From NCBI RefSeq assembly GCF_001550065.1, contig NZ_LRUB01000035.1:363083-427082 (forward strand): a DNA stretch of 64,000 nt, in the 5' to 3' direction. The notes beneath the pieces are model-generated. The model did no database searches, was not told the DNA's origin, and saw only the letters and a program-made list of their open reading frames with translations. Source of the stretch: Kordiimonas lipolytica (lineage in GTDB: Bacteria; Pseudomonadota; Alphaproteobacteria; Sphingomonadales; Kordiimonadaceae). Of this stretch, positions 46,558 through 54,632 are shown piece by piece. The position numbers were made by a program, and so were the translations under genes. Within the stretch, counting starts at the first letter, position 1; the number at the start of each line of letters is the position of its first letter.

Positions 46558-47751
46558 ATGAGCAGAATTTCCCGAGAGCAAGACAATGTCAATTCGCGGG
46601 GCAAGGCGTCAATCCGAAACATGAAACATGTCTTCTCTGCCGTTCTTGTGTTCGTGGCGGTGGCGAGCCTTCAAGGCACAGTGGTGGCTTACCGCGCAGG
46701 GCTTAGTGAGGCAGCAGCTACGCACGCGGCATATCTTGTAGCTGCTTATTTTGCGGGGCTTTTGGGCGGCGCGGTTTTGGCTCCCAGGCTGATCAGATAT
46801 TCGGGCCATGTGACACTTTTTGTGCGGGCGGCGCTGGTTGCCTCCGTCGCACTTTGTGGGTACGCCTATTTCCATACGTTCTGGGCCTGGTGTTTACTGC
46901 AGTTGGTCACGGGTGCAGCTGTTGCCTGCCACTATGTGGTTGTCGAAAGCTGGTTCAATCTGGAATCCAGCCCGCAAAGCAGGGCCCGGGTTTTCAGCCT
47001 TTATATGGTGTGTTGGTTTATAGGCGCTGGCCTGGCGCCGCTCCTGATGAGCATAAGCTGGCTGCATGGGGATACGATCTTCTTCTTGATGGCAGCGGCA
47101 GTGGTGGGCGCCGGCAGCATGCTTCACTTTGGTAAACAGGCGCCAACCGAACTTGACCATAGCCAGCGAATGCCCTTGGGCGCGGTGCTTGCGGCGAGCC
47201 GGGTCGGCTTTATGGGAACCTTAGTTGTTGGCGTAAGCTTCGGTGCCGTGTTTGGGCTGACAGCCGCATTCGCGCAATCCCTTGGTTGGAGCGAGTGGCA
47301 CGTCAGCCTTTTTGTCGCGGCTTTCATTGTTGGTGGCGGCGCCTTCCAATATCCCCTGGGGCATCTTTCTGACGTGATCGGAAGAGAGCGGGTCTTTATG
47401 GCCTGCGCCTTGTCGGCAGGTGTCAGTGCATTTTGCCTGCTGCTGCCACTTTCATTCCCCGTCATGCTGGCTTTTGCTACCCTGTTTGGTGGATGCTCAT
47501 TGCCACTTTACGCGTTGTCTGTGTCGCTTGTGCATGACCGGCTTGAAGACAAGGACCGCCTGGCCGCAAGTGGCGGACTGTTGCTTCTTAACGGCAAAGG
47601 GTCGTTTCTGGGGCCGCTTCTTATCGGGGTATTGGCGGGACTGTGGGGGCAGTATGCCGTCTTCATCATGCTGGGCGCAGGGCACCTGCTTTTGTTCCTG
47701 ACATGCCTGACACACAGGTTTGCAGGCGAGCGATTACCTTCAGCGCAGTAA
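46558..47751 (+). CDS. MFS transporter
   Basis: About 397 residues with 12 hydrophobic spans, of the YcaD/UMF-like branch (HYVVVESWFNLESSPQSRARVFSLYMV resembles that group). Several starts are possible (TTG 46552, ATG 46558, ATG 46621); none has a clear ribosome site, and the last would give a conventional short N-terminus just before the first span. A BetI-type box in the upstream gap and the adjacent betI-like gene suggest transport of a choline-related compound. Confidence 0.82.
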   Translation: MSRISREQDNVNSRGKASIRNMKHVFSAVLVFVAVASLQGTVVAYRAGLSEAAATHAAYLVAAYFAGLLGGAVLAPRLIRYSGHVTLFVRAALVASVALCGYAYFHTFWAWCLLQLVTGAAVACHYVVVESWFNLESSPQSRARVFSLYMVCWFIGAGLAPLLMSISWLHGDTIFFLMAAAVVGAGSMLHFGKQAPTELDHSQRMPLGAVLAASRVGFMGTLVVGVSFGAVFGLTAAFAQSLGWSEWHVSLFVAAFIVGGGAFQYPLGHLSDVIGRERVFMACALSAGVSAFCLLLPLSFPVMLAFATLFGGCSLPLYALSVSLVHDRLEDKDRLAASGGLLLLNGKGSFLGPLLIGVLAGLWGQYAVFIMLGAGHLLLFLTCLTHRFAGERLPSAQ

Positions 47752-47815
47752 TGATTTGACCCAGCCATAGGCGCTGTGGCAGCAAGACACTTCATGATAA
47801 TGCAAAGGGACAAAC

Positions 47816-48400
47816 GTGCCTAAGGTTGGAATGCAGCCCATTCGGCGTCAGCAACTGATTGACGCGACCATTCGTACTATTGCCAGTGTTGGCTATGCGG
47901 ATACCACCGTGGGACGGATTGCAAAGGAAGCGGGTCTGTCCGTGGGCATCATCTCGCACTATTTCGGTGGCAAGCAGGCTCTTCTTGAAGCTACGATGGC
48001 TCGGGTGCTGTTTGAACTGCATGACGCATTCCTCAATCGTCTTCAGAATGCTGTAACGCCGCGTGAACGGTTGTCCGCCATCGTCGCAACCAATTTCGAT
48101 GACGAACAATATGAACCTCAGATTGTTCGGGCTTGGCTGGCCTTTTGGGCGCAGGTTCCTTTTTCACCGGAATTGAAGCGGCTTCAGCGCATCTATAACA
48201 GGCGTCTTCTTTCAAATCTTCGGTGTGAATTGAAGGCGCTTGTCATGCCCGAGGCCGTCGCCCCAGGAGCCGAGATTTTTGCCTCCCTGATCGATGGGTT
48301 TTGGCTCCGGTCTGCGACCAGCAGCAAGGCGCCACTTCTGGATGAGATTCGCCTACAAGTCGAATCAAGTTTTGATCGATATATCCACGCGTGGTCTTAA
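47816..48400 (+). CDS. betI: BetI-like TetR-family repressor
   Basis: 194 residues, closely following E. coli BetI (195) from the first residues: MPKVGMQPIRRQQLIDATIRTI, then GIISHYFGGKQALLEATM, RAWLAFWAQV, RRLLSNL and LIDGFWLRSA. BetI represses choline-to-glycine-betaine genes and is released by choline. GTG start with AAAGGGA upstream. Unusually, no betA, betB or betT is nearby; instead the neighbours are an MFS carrier, a TonB receptor and two phosphatases. The ligand is therefore probably choline or a close analogue, with a different set of target genes. Confidence 0.85.
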   Translation: MPKVGMQPIRRQQLIDATIRTIASVGYADTTVGRIAKEAGLSVGIISHYFGGKQALLEATMARVLFELHDAFLNRLQNAVTPRERLSAIVATNFDDEQYEPQIVRAWLAFWAQVPFSPELKRLQRIYNRRLLSNLRCELKALVMPEAVAPGAEIFASLIDGFWLRSATSSKAPLLDEIRLQVESSFDRYIHAWS

Positions 48401-48567
48401 CCGGTCACCTGCCTAAAATCTTACCTCTAATACGCATTGATCCGAGTGTAGATGCCGCCTTCAACAAGCCATTTCAAGGGTTTGATGGGGCTTTCCAAGT
48501 TTTTCTGAACTCTCATGAAAGTGTCACTAAAGCGTAATTCTTTCAGCGCATTAACACGCCTGCGACA

Positions 48568-48595
48568 TTTTTATTGAACATCCATTCAATAAAAA
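48568..48595. promoter_or_regulatory. Perfect BetI-type palindrome upstream of the TonB receptor
   Basis: TTTTTATTGAA-CATCCA-TTCAATAAAAA has perfect 11-bp arms and a 6-base spacer, 36 bases before the receptor ATG. It is the best member of a set of three similar sites (46441, 48568, 53518) around the betI-like gene. From memory the core resembles known BetI sites (ATTGAAC...GTTCAAT type). Confidence 0.75.
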
Positions 48596-48631
48596 TAGAG
48601 AACAATTTTAAACACTCAAAGGCTCAGGAAT

Positions 48632-50971
48632 ATGACACTCAAATTAAATAAATTCGCACTGCTCGGCGCATGCAGCATCCTTGCTGTATCCGCGGCAGCT
48701 ACTGCGGAAGAAGCAGCAACCGAAGCTGCTTATGACGCATCATCGGATTTCGAGGAAATCATCGTCTCAGCCCGCAAAACCACTTTTGCGAACAACGCGA
48801 CAGACCCGGTTATGCTTGATCAGGAACCAGACGCCGCCAGCGTTCTGTCCGTGATCGACAACCTGCCAGGTATTTTCGTTTCTGAAGGCGGCACCTTCGG
48901 GTCTGATGATTGGTCCACAAGCCTTTCTGTTCGTGGCTTTACCGTGAGTCTCTCAGAGCAGCAGATCGGCATGACCATTGACGGCCTGCCGAACGGCAAT
49001 TCCAACTATGGCGGCGGTGCGAAAGCCAACCGTTATATCGACAGCGAAAACCTGGCGCGTGCCATCGTTTCCCAGGGTACGGCTGATATCGCCTCGCCGT
49101 CCCACGAAGCCCTTGGCGGCACCATCGATTTCCAGACCAGCAACCCGCTTGAAGAGCGCCGTTTCTGGGCGGGTCTGAGCTTCGGCGAAAACAATGCCGA
49201 GCGTTATTTCTTCCGCTATGACACTGGCGAGTTCGCTGAGGGTACCAGCGCCTACTTCAGCTATTCGACCCAGTCGAACGACGCATGGATCGGTAACGCA
49301 GGCGGCACCGAGCGCGATCATTTCGCAGCCAAGATCGTGTCCGAGCAGGACGAATGGACCTTCACGGGCCGTCTTTCCTGGGATGATACCTGGGAAAACA
49401 ACTATCAGCGTATTTCCATCGCACAGTTCGAAGAAGACCCAGATTGGGACCGCCTGACCGATACAGTCACAGGTGTTCCGTATGTTGACCAGGTTTACCG
49501 TCCGGGCTGGGGCACGCTGCGGGAAAACTGGTTCGCTTATGTCAAAGCTGAATACAAGGGCGAAAATCTGGACTTCACCGTAGCACCATATTTCCACGAC
49601 AATTGGGGCCGTGGTGACTGGACGCCTCCTTACCTGGTGGCCGTATCCGGCGGCGACGTGCAGTCCAATGGCGCCATCTATGGCGGCAGCATCGCAGGTG
49701 CCTATACCTTCACCGACAATGGCGGCAACCCGCTCGCGCCAAATGCTGACTGTACAGCCACGCTGACCTTCCCATATGGCGGCGGCTCGCCAGCCAACAA
49801 CCCGGCTTGTTATGATGCGACAGCGATCCCTGTTGGGTCCTACCGCCACACTAACTATGGCAAGCAACGCTTTGGCGTAACGGCTGACATGGCTTACCGC
49901 ATGGGCGAAAACAACACGCTGCGCGCTGGTCTGTGGTGGGAAGATAACACCCGCGACGAATACCGCACCTGGCACGAACGCACCAATATTCTGGCTGGTG
50001 TCGAGTTTGATGAAACTGAATACTGGCGCCAGTATGACCGTACATTCCAGACCGACACGATCATGCTTTATGCTGAAGACACGTTCGAGATCGGCGACCT
50101 GACACTGCGCGGTGGCATCAAGAAATTCTTTGTGGACCTCTCCCGCGAGGATAATTTCGGCAACGAAGCCCAGCAGGAACTGGATAGCGATTCTGACATC
50201 CTGATCACCGCCGGTGTGGTTTATAACGCCACAGACAACCTGGAAGTCTTCGGTGGCTTCAGCCAGAACTTCGCCGCCATCAAGGACAATGTGATTGAAG
50301 GTCGTGCCAGCGCCTCCAACCCGAATATTCCGGACCTTCAAGGCGAAACAGCCGACAACTTCGATATCGGTATCCGTTATTCCAACGAGTGGCTGCGGGC
50401 AACGCTGACCGGTTACTATATCAAGTTCAACAACCGCATCACTTTCGTATCTGCGGGCGACGGCACCAGCGGTATCGATTATCTGGAAGAAGGCGAAGGT
50501 ACTTACCTCAACGTAGGCGGCATCAAGTCCAAGGGTATTGAAGCCAGCATCTCCGCTGATTTCGCTGACTATTGGAACTTCTACAGCTCACTGACCCTCA
50601 ACAACAGTGAGTATAGCGACACGACCGCCGATGTTGTCGAAGGCAACAAGGTTGCGCTGGCACCTGAGTTCCAGCTGGTTGGCACGCTTTCTTACGCAAA
50701 CGAAGGCCTGCGCGCAGGTATCTCTGCCAAACATGTGGGCAGCCGCTTCGGCGATTTCGCCAACACGCAAGAGCTGGATAGCTTCACGCTGGTTGACGCA
50801 TGGGTCGGCTATTCGCTGGACGAGGGTGTGATCCCAGGCGTTCAGGCGGTGGATGTGAGCCTGAATGTGACCAACCTTCTGGATAAGAACTATCTGGGCG
50901 GCGGTACGCCGGGTTCTTACTTCATCGGTGCTGACCGTCAGGTTACTGCAAACCTGACCTTGAAGTTCTAG
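48632..50971 (+). CDS. TonB-dependent outer-membrane receptor (779 aa)
   Basis: Signal peptide ending ATA before EE at residue 25, TonB box FEEIIVSARK at 40-49, plug with LSVRGFTVSLSEQQIGMTIDGLPNGNSNYGGG, terminal strand ANLTLKF. The plug lacks the common VLRGPQGTLYG motif of the other receptors here and reads VSQGTADIASPSHEALGGTIDF instead, so it belongs to a different subgroup. It lies directly downstream of a BetI-type operator and upstream of a secreted phosphatase, which suggests uptake of an organophosphate, perhaps phosphocholine-containing. Confidence 0.92.
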   Translation: MTLKLNKFALLGACSILAVSAAATAEEAATEAAYDASSDFEEIIVSARKTTFANNATDPVMLDQEPDAASVLSVIDNLPGIFVSEGGTFGSDDWSTSLSVRGFTVSLSEQQIGMTIDGLPNGNSNYGGGAKANRYIDSENLARAIVSQGTADIASPSHEALGGTIDFQTSNPLEERRFWAGLSFGENNAERYFFRYDTGEFAEGTSAYFSYSTQSNDAWIGNAGGTERDHFAAKIVSEQDEWTFTGRLSWDDTWENNYQRISIAQFEEDPDWDRLTDTVTGVPYVDQVYRPGWGTLRENWFAYVKAEYKGENLDFTVAPYFHDNWGRGDWTPPYLVAVSGGDVQSNGAIYGGSIAGAYTFTDNGGNPLAPNADCTATLTFPYGGGSPANNPACYDATAIPVGSYRHTNYGKQRFGVTADMAYRMGENNTLRAGLWWEDNTRDEYRTWHERTNILAGVEFDETEYWRQYDRTFQTDTIMLYAEDTFEIGDLTLRGGIKKFFVDLSREDNFGNEAQQELDSDSDILITAGVVYNATDNLEVFGGFSQNFAAIKDNVIEGRASASNPNIPDLQGETADNFDIGIRYSNEWLRATLTGYYIKFNNRITFVSAGDGTSGIDYLEEGEGTYLNVGGIKSKGIEASISADFADYWNFYSSLTLNNSEYSDTTADVVEGNKVALAPEFQLVGTLSYANEGLRAGISAKHVGSRFGDFANTQELDSFTLVDAWVGYSLDEGVIPGVQAVDVSLNVTNLLDKNYLGGGTPGSYFIGADRQVTANLTLKF

Positions 50972-51003
50972 CATTCCCAACGGCGCACTACGGTGAACCA
51001 ACT

Positions 51004-51034
51004 GGCAGGTGGCTCCGGCCGCCTGCCGCTTTTT
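51004..51034 (+). terminator. Terminator/attenuator between receptor and PhoD-type gene
   Basis: GGCAGGTGGC-TCCG-GCCGCCTGCC forms a 10-bp stem (one G-U pair) followed by GCTTTTT. It has full rho-independent form yet lies only 28 bases before the next start codon on the same strand, so it probably reduces rather than abolishes expression of the phosphatase relative to the receptor. Confidence 0.75.
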
Positions 51035-51061
51035 CTGAGAATATGACGACGGAGCAGTGAA

Positions 51062-52150
51062 TTGACCACTAGACGCGATACACTGAAGCTGATGGGGGCC
51101 GCGGGCGCGGCGCTGATGGTTGGCCTGCCGGACGCTGGCGCTTTCGCCAAAACGGGGGCAGCAGGCAAGCGCCTGTCCCGCATTCTTTTTGGCTCATGCG
51201 CCCATCAGGACAAGGCCCAACCGATCTGGGAGCCAATCCAGGACCTGGACCCTGATCTGTTCGTGATGCTGGGCGATAATATTTACGGCGATACACGCGA
51301 TATGGCGCTGCTAGCGGATAAATACCGACGTCTGGCGGCCAAAGAGGGCTTCGCGAAGCTGCGCCGGAAGACGCCGGTGATTGCCACATGGGACGACCAT
51401 GATTATGGCGAAAACGACGCGGGCCGCGAATACCCCATGAAAGAGCAGTCGAAAGACCTGTTCCTGAAATTCTGGGGGGATGAAGGCGGCGCCCGTCGCC
51501 GGGATGACGATGGCATCTACCATTCCTATGAATATGGTCCCGCGCATGAGCGTGTGCAGGTGATCCTGTTGGACCTCCGCTGGAACCGTACGCCGATCAG
51601 GCACGTCAGTGAGGCTGAAGCCAAACGGCGCGACCAGATGGCGCTCGGGCCCTATGTGCCGGTGACGGATGCGGGGGCGACCATGCTTGGGGAAAAGCAG
51701 TGGTCTTGGCTTGAGGGCGAGCTCAGGAAACCCGCGAAGCTGCGTATCATTGGCTCAAGCCTGCAGTTCATCTCCACTTTCCCGGGGTGGGAGGCCTGGA
51801 GCCTGTTCCCGAATGAGCGCCAGCGCATGATTGACCTGATTGGCAAAACGCGGGCGAACGGCGTGCTGTTCATCAGCGGTGATACTCACTGGGCTGAAAT
51901 TTCGCGCCAGGACGATCACGCGCCTTACCCCCTATATGATTTCACCTCCTCAGGCCTCACACAGACCTGGCATAACATGAGCCCAAATGCCTACCGGCTG
52001 CCGGGCTGCATGTACACGAAAGTGAATTTCGGCGTGATCGAGATTGACTGGAATGTGCCTGATCCGCTGATTGTCCTGCAGGCGCGGGACGCGGATGGCA
52101 AACCTGTATTTGAAAAATCTCTGCTGCTCAGTCACCTTTCCCCGTCCTGA
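51062..52150 (+). CDS. phoD: PhoD-type alkaline phosphatase / phosphodiesterase, Tat-exported
   Basis: 362-residue metallophosphoesterase. The TTG start is supported by GGAG 7 bases upstream and by the twin-arginine signal it gives (TTRRDTLKLMGAAGAAL), which exports folded metalloenzymes. Motifs of the PhoD fold: FGSCAHQDKAQPIW, MLGDNIYGDTRD, TWDDHDYGEND and ISGDTHWAE. It is shorter than Bacillus PhoD and lacks the large N-terminal domain, as in the PhoD-like subgroup. Predicted to release phosphate or an alcohol such as choline from a phosphoester in the periplasm. Confidence 0.88.
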   Translation: MTTRRDTLKLMGAAGAALMVGLPDAGAFAKTGAAGKRLSRILFGSCAHQDKAQPIWEPIQDLDPDLFVMLGDNIYGDTRDMALLADKYRRLAAKEGFAKLRRKTPVIATWDDHDYGENDAGREYPMKEQSKDLFLKFWGDEGGARRRDDDGIYHSYEYGPAHERVQVILLDLRWNRTPIRHVSEAEAKRRDQMALGPYVPVTDAGATMLGEKQWSWLEGELRKPAKLRIIGSSLQFISTFPGWEAWSLFPNERQRMIDLIGKTRANGVLFISGDTHWAEISRQDDHAPYPLYDFTSSGLTQTWHNMSPNAYRLPGCMYTKVNFGVIEIDWNVPDPLIVLQARDADGKPVFEKSLLLSHLSPS

Positions 52151-52224
52151 CGGCTCCGGGGCTCTAGAGCCTTTGAGCCATCCCTCCCTCAGGTAGCGTG
52201 GCTGAACCTTCCAAGTGGCAGGCT

Positions 52225-52252
52225 TGGCGGGGCAATTGCCCCGCCATTTTTT
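52225..52252 (+). terminator. Bidirectional terminator
   Basis: TGGCGGGGCAATTGCCCCGCCA is an almost perfect palindrome followed by TTTTTT, between two convergent phosphatase genes. The T-run serves the plus strand; the stem could also help stop minus-strand transcripts. Confidence 0.85.
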
Positions 52253-52263
52253 CGTCCTGCAGC

Positions 52264-53427
52264 TTATCTCGCGGCCTCAAGGGGCGTGTCCATCATGCTG
52301 GTGATCGGCGCACCGGCTTTCACGGAAGGGTGGTCGCTCTCGAAGGTGTATCCCAGGAAACGGGCGGCAGTAGCGGCAATCTGGTTGGTTGTTACCTCAT
52401 GTCGGCCTTCAACTTCGCCCAGTGCGGGTGTGTCGGGCCCGATAGCGGCCATCCAGATGGCGTCGTCGCCCTTGAAATCGCTGATGGCTTCTGCGCCATC
52501 TTCTTTGGTGTAGGGGAAGCGACCGTGATGGCGCCATGCGTCGAGGCTGTCGCTGCCGCGGCCATGGTCTGTGGTGATCAGCAGTGTGGTTTTGCCGCGG
52601 TATCGGTCATCCGATTGCAGCCAGGTCCACAGCTCTGCGATTGCGGTGTCCGTGCGGTGGGCGGCCATCGCATATTGATCATAGTGGCCGTCGTGGGCGA
52701 AGTCGTCCGTTTCCCCCAGCGCGATATAGACGAAGCGCATCTTTTCGCGCTTCAGCGCCGCGCGGGCATAGCCCATGGTGAAGGCGTCCAGACGCACGGT
52801 ATCCCAGGGACTAGGAACCTCGCCCTGCAGTTTGTTGAGGAACGCAACCTTTTCGTCACCGCTAGCGGGATAATCCTCAAAGCCGGCGTTTACGGGAATG
52901 CCTGCGCGTTCCTCATTCAGGATGTAGGGGAATACGTCCCATGAACCGAACGCTTCTACCTTGCCGTCGTTCTCCGGCTTGGCGGCCAGCCATTCCGGCA
53001 GCGTGCGGTTCGGGTTCAGGATTTTATCGTTACTGGTGATACGCGCGTCATCCGCAATGCCCGTCAGGATTTCCGAATAGCCGGGGTAGGAGAAATGGAA
53101 ACGGTTGGTCAACCGCCCCACGCTGCCCTTGTTGCGGTTGCCATAAAGCTGGCCTTCACGCACAAGTGTCGACCAAAAGAAAGGCATCAGGGCCTGCCGC
53201 CGGGCCTCAGGTGTTTCCGCGCCGAATTGTGCCTTGAATGCCTCATGGTGCTTCTTGTGGGCAATATAGGCTTCCTGGTCGAAGAAGGCTTCATCCACGC
53301 CGGTGAAAACCTCCTGCCAGCGAAGGCCGTCGATGGTGATCAGGATTACGGTTTCTGTTTTCGTTTCAGCACTGGCGGGAAGCCAGCCTAAAAGCAGGAT
53401 TGTGACAATGGTAAGTAGATTTTTCAT
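52264..53427 (-). CDS. Alkaline-phosphatase-superfamily enzyme (type I phosphodiesterase/nucleotide pyrophosphatase-like), exported
   Basis: 387 residues with a Sec signal peptide (ends ASA before ET). The metal-binding ITIDGLRWQEVFTGVD motif near residue 30 and the later TTDHGRG and HGRFPY segments are those of the alkaline phosphatase fold; in this branch a Thr/Ser near the first motif is the nucleophile. Members include phosphodiesterases, choline-specific glycerophosphodiesterases and phosphonate hydrolases. A degenerate BetI-type box lies about 90 bases upstream of the start, tying it to the receptor/PhoD locus that faces it. Confidence 0.83.
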   Translation of the reverse strand: MKNLLTIVTILLLGWLPASAETKTETVILITIDGLRWQEVFTGVDEAFFDQEAYIAHKKHHEAFKAQFGAETPEARRQALMPFFWSTLVREGQLYGNRNKGSVGRLTNRFHFSYPGYSEILTGIADDARITSNDKILNPNRTLPEWLAAKPENDGKVEAFGSWDVFPYILNEERAGIPVNAGFEDYPASGDEKVAFLNKLQGEVPSPWDTVRLDAFTMGYARAALKREKMRFVYIALGETDDFAHDGHYDQYAMAAHRTDTAIAELWTWLQSDDRYRGKTTLLITTDHGRGSDSLDAWRHHGRFPYTKEDGAEAISDFKGDDAIWMAAIGPDTPALGEVEGRHEVTTNQIAATAARFLGYTFESDHPSVKAGAPITSMMDTPLEAAR

Positions 53428-53517
53428 GGAACTGCCTCGTTACTGGTCGGGCCGGATGTGGCCTAGAATACAGGGCAATCTTCCACATCCACATGACAGG
53501 AGTTTTGCAGTGCCGTT

Positions 53518-53545
53518 TATTTTTGAACGAGTGCTCAATAAAAAA
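53518..53545. promoter_or_regulatory. Third BetI-type box, upstream of the minus-strand phosphatase
   Basis: TTGAACGAGTGCTCAA at 53523-53538 followed by TAAAAAA matches the length and outer bases of the 48568 palindrome (TTGA-N8-TCAA, flanked by T-rich and A-rich sides), but the inner symmetry is weaker. Confidence 0.5.
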
Positions 53546-54117
53546 TGACCGGGATAAAAGGTGTGTTGGCAGGTGTTTATACAGTGCCAGAATCAGGGGT
53601 TTTTTACGGGAAGTATAACAGCTGTAACACACGCCTCATACACCTCAAGTGCACCTCTGACTAAATTCTACTGAAAATTAAACCCAATAAAATCAATAGG
53701 TTGTTTGTTTTGTGGCAAGAAAAGTGATCTCGCCTCTTGCCAAGTCTGACATGGTGTTATACATAACTAATACACCGGCACGATAAAACGCCCAAACAGA
53801 CACTCAAGCCACTCCAAGCACGGCACAAGAGGCAAGGGCAAAAAACAAGAGCCAAAAGGCTCAGCGAGGAACGCCGGTACGGGACAAGAGGTGAAAACAC
53901 CCGGCCCGAGTGACGACAGCAAAGAACAGAAGCGAGAGATAATCTCGACAGCGAGGAAAACGAGCAGGGGGCCGGACAAAAATATAAAGACCCGGCCCCC
54001 GCCCCACCAAGAGCCGAAAAGGCCAAGGGGTAAATGCTCAAAACTGACGACAGCATAACGATAACAAGACGATAACAACAAACTCCGGGAAAACCGGATA
54101 TGCGAGGAGAAACAAAA
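53546..54117 (+). other. Long non-coding leader region of the GntR-ABC operon
   Basis: No credible gene lies here. From about 53777 the plus strand becomes strikingly T-poor and purine-rich. It contains several hairpins: GAGCC-AAAA-GGCTC (53849-53862) and a 9-bp all-GC stem GGGGGCCGG/CCGGCCCCC with a 16-base loop (53967-54000). A candidate promoter/operator lies at 53737-53776. Together this suggests a transcribed, structured 5' leader of about 340 bases before the small ORF at 54118. Confidence 0.5.
53753..53776. promoter_or_regulatory. Candidate YtrA-type GntR operator overlapping a promoter
   Basis: Half-sites GGTGT-N2-TA and TA-N2-ACACC are arranged as a 24-base dyad. TTGCCA at 53737 and TATACA at 53758 could be -35 and -10 elements, with a short 15-base spacer. 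A GTGT..TA...TA..ACAC dyad is the pattern expected for YtrA-subfamily regulators, and such a protein is encoded at 54262. Autoregulation is inferred. Confidence 0.5.
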
Positions 54118-54246
54118 ATGTCGATGAGATCCCAACATCACCTGAAACGCGAACATCGCCGCAGCCGCCGACTGGCGCGCGAGGCGAGTGTTCTCAAGCG
54201 CACCGCACAATCCGTGCACATCCAGCTCTTTGCAGCTGCAGCGTAA
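54118..54246 (+). CDS. Small basic protein of 42 residues, unknown function
   Basis: ATG at 54118 follows an AGGAGA site at 54105-54110 with ideal 7-base spacing. The frame encodes 42 residues and ends 15 bases before the GntR gene. The product is very basic in its first 30 residues (many Arg and His: KREHRRSRRLAREASVLKR) and ends in a short hydrophobic tail (IQLFAAAA). It could be a genuine small protein or a leader peptide whose translation tunes the downstream operon. I know no family for it. Confidence 0.55.
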   Translation: MSMRSQHHLKREHRRSRRLAREASVLKRTAQSVHIQLFAAAA

Positions 54247-54261
54247 GAAAGGGGAGCACGT

Positions 54262-54621
54262 ATGACGCCGGATTGGACGGACGATCAGCCGATCTACCGG
54301 CAGCTGAAGGACAAAGTGGTCACGGCCATCATGGAGGGCTCCCTCGTTGAGGGCGAAGCCCTTCCTTCCGTAAGGAATGTAGCCGTGGAAATGCAAATTA
54401 ATCCTATCACTGCCTCAAAAGCCTATCAGGAGCTTGTCATGGACGGACTGGTTGAGAAAAAGCGCGGACTGGGAATGTTCGTGGTTGAAGGTGCACGCGA
54501 CAAGCTGATGGAAGCCGAGCGCGAGCGCTTCATTAATGAAGAATGGCCCCGCGTGATGGACACCATCCGCCGCCTGGGTCTTGATACAGAAGAGCTGCTC
54601 AAAAGCAGCCGCAGTCACTAG
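54262..54621 (+). CDS. GntR-family regulator, YtrA subfamily
   Basis: 119 residues: an N-terminal winged helix (PIYRQLKDKVVTAIMEGSLVEGEALPSVRNVAVEMQINPITASKAYQELVMDGLVEKKRGLGMFV) with only a short C-terminal helical tail, which is the YtrA layout. These proteins typically repress an adjacent ABC transporter operon and respond to cell-envelope stress or antibiotics. A strong GGGGAG ribosome site precedes the ATG. The ABC genes follow 11 bases downstream. Confidence 0.92.
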   Translation: MTPDWTDDQPIYRQLKDKVVTAIMEGSLVEGEALPSVRNVAVEMQINPITASKAYQELVMDGLVEKKRGLGMFVVEGARDKLMEAERERFINEEWPRVMDTIRRLGLDTEELLKSSRSH

Positions 54622-54632
54622 AGGAGGGCCAA

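Noticed and set aside
48953..50341. 462-codon open frame on the minus strand
   Set aside because: Antisense to a clear TonB receptor; hydrophobic Val/Ile/Ala-rich translation typical of the complement of barrel codons.
53767..54396. 209-codon open frame on the minus strand in the leader region
   Set aside because: Runs across the leader, the 42-codon ORF and the GntR gene in antisense, with Cys/Leu/Ser-rich content and no ribosome site.
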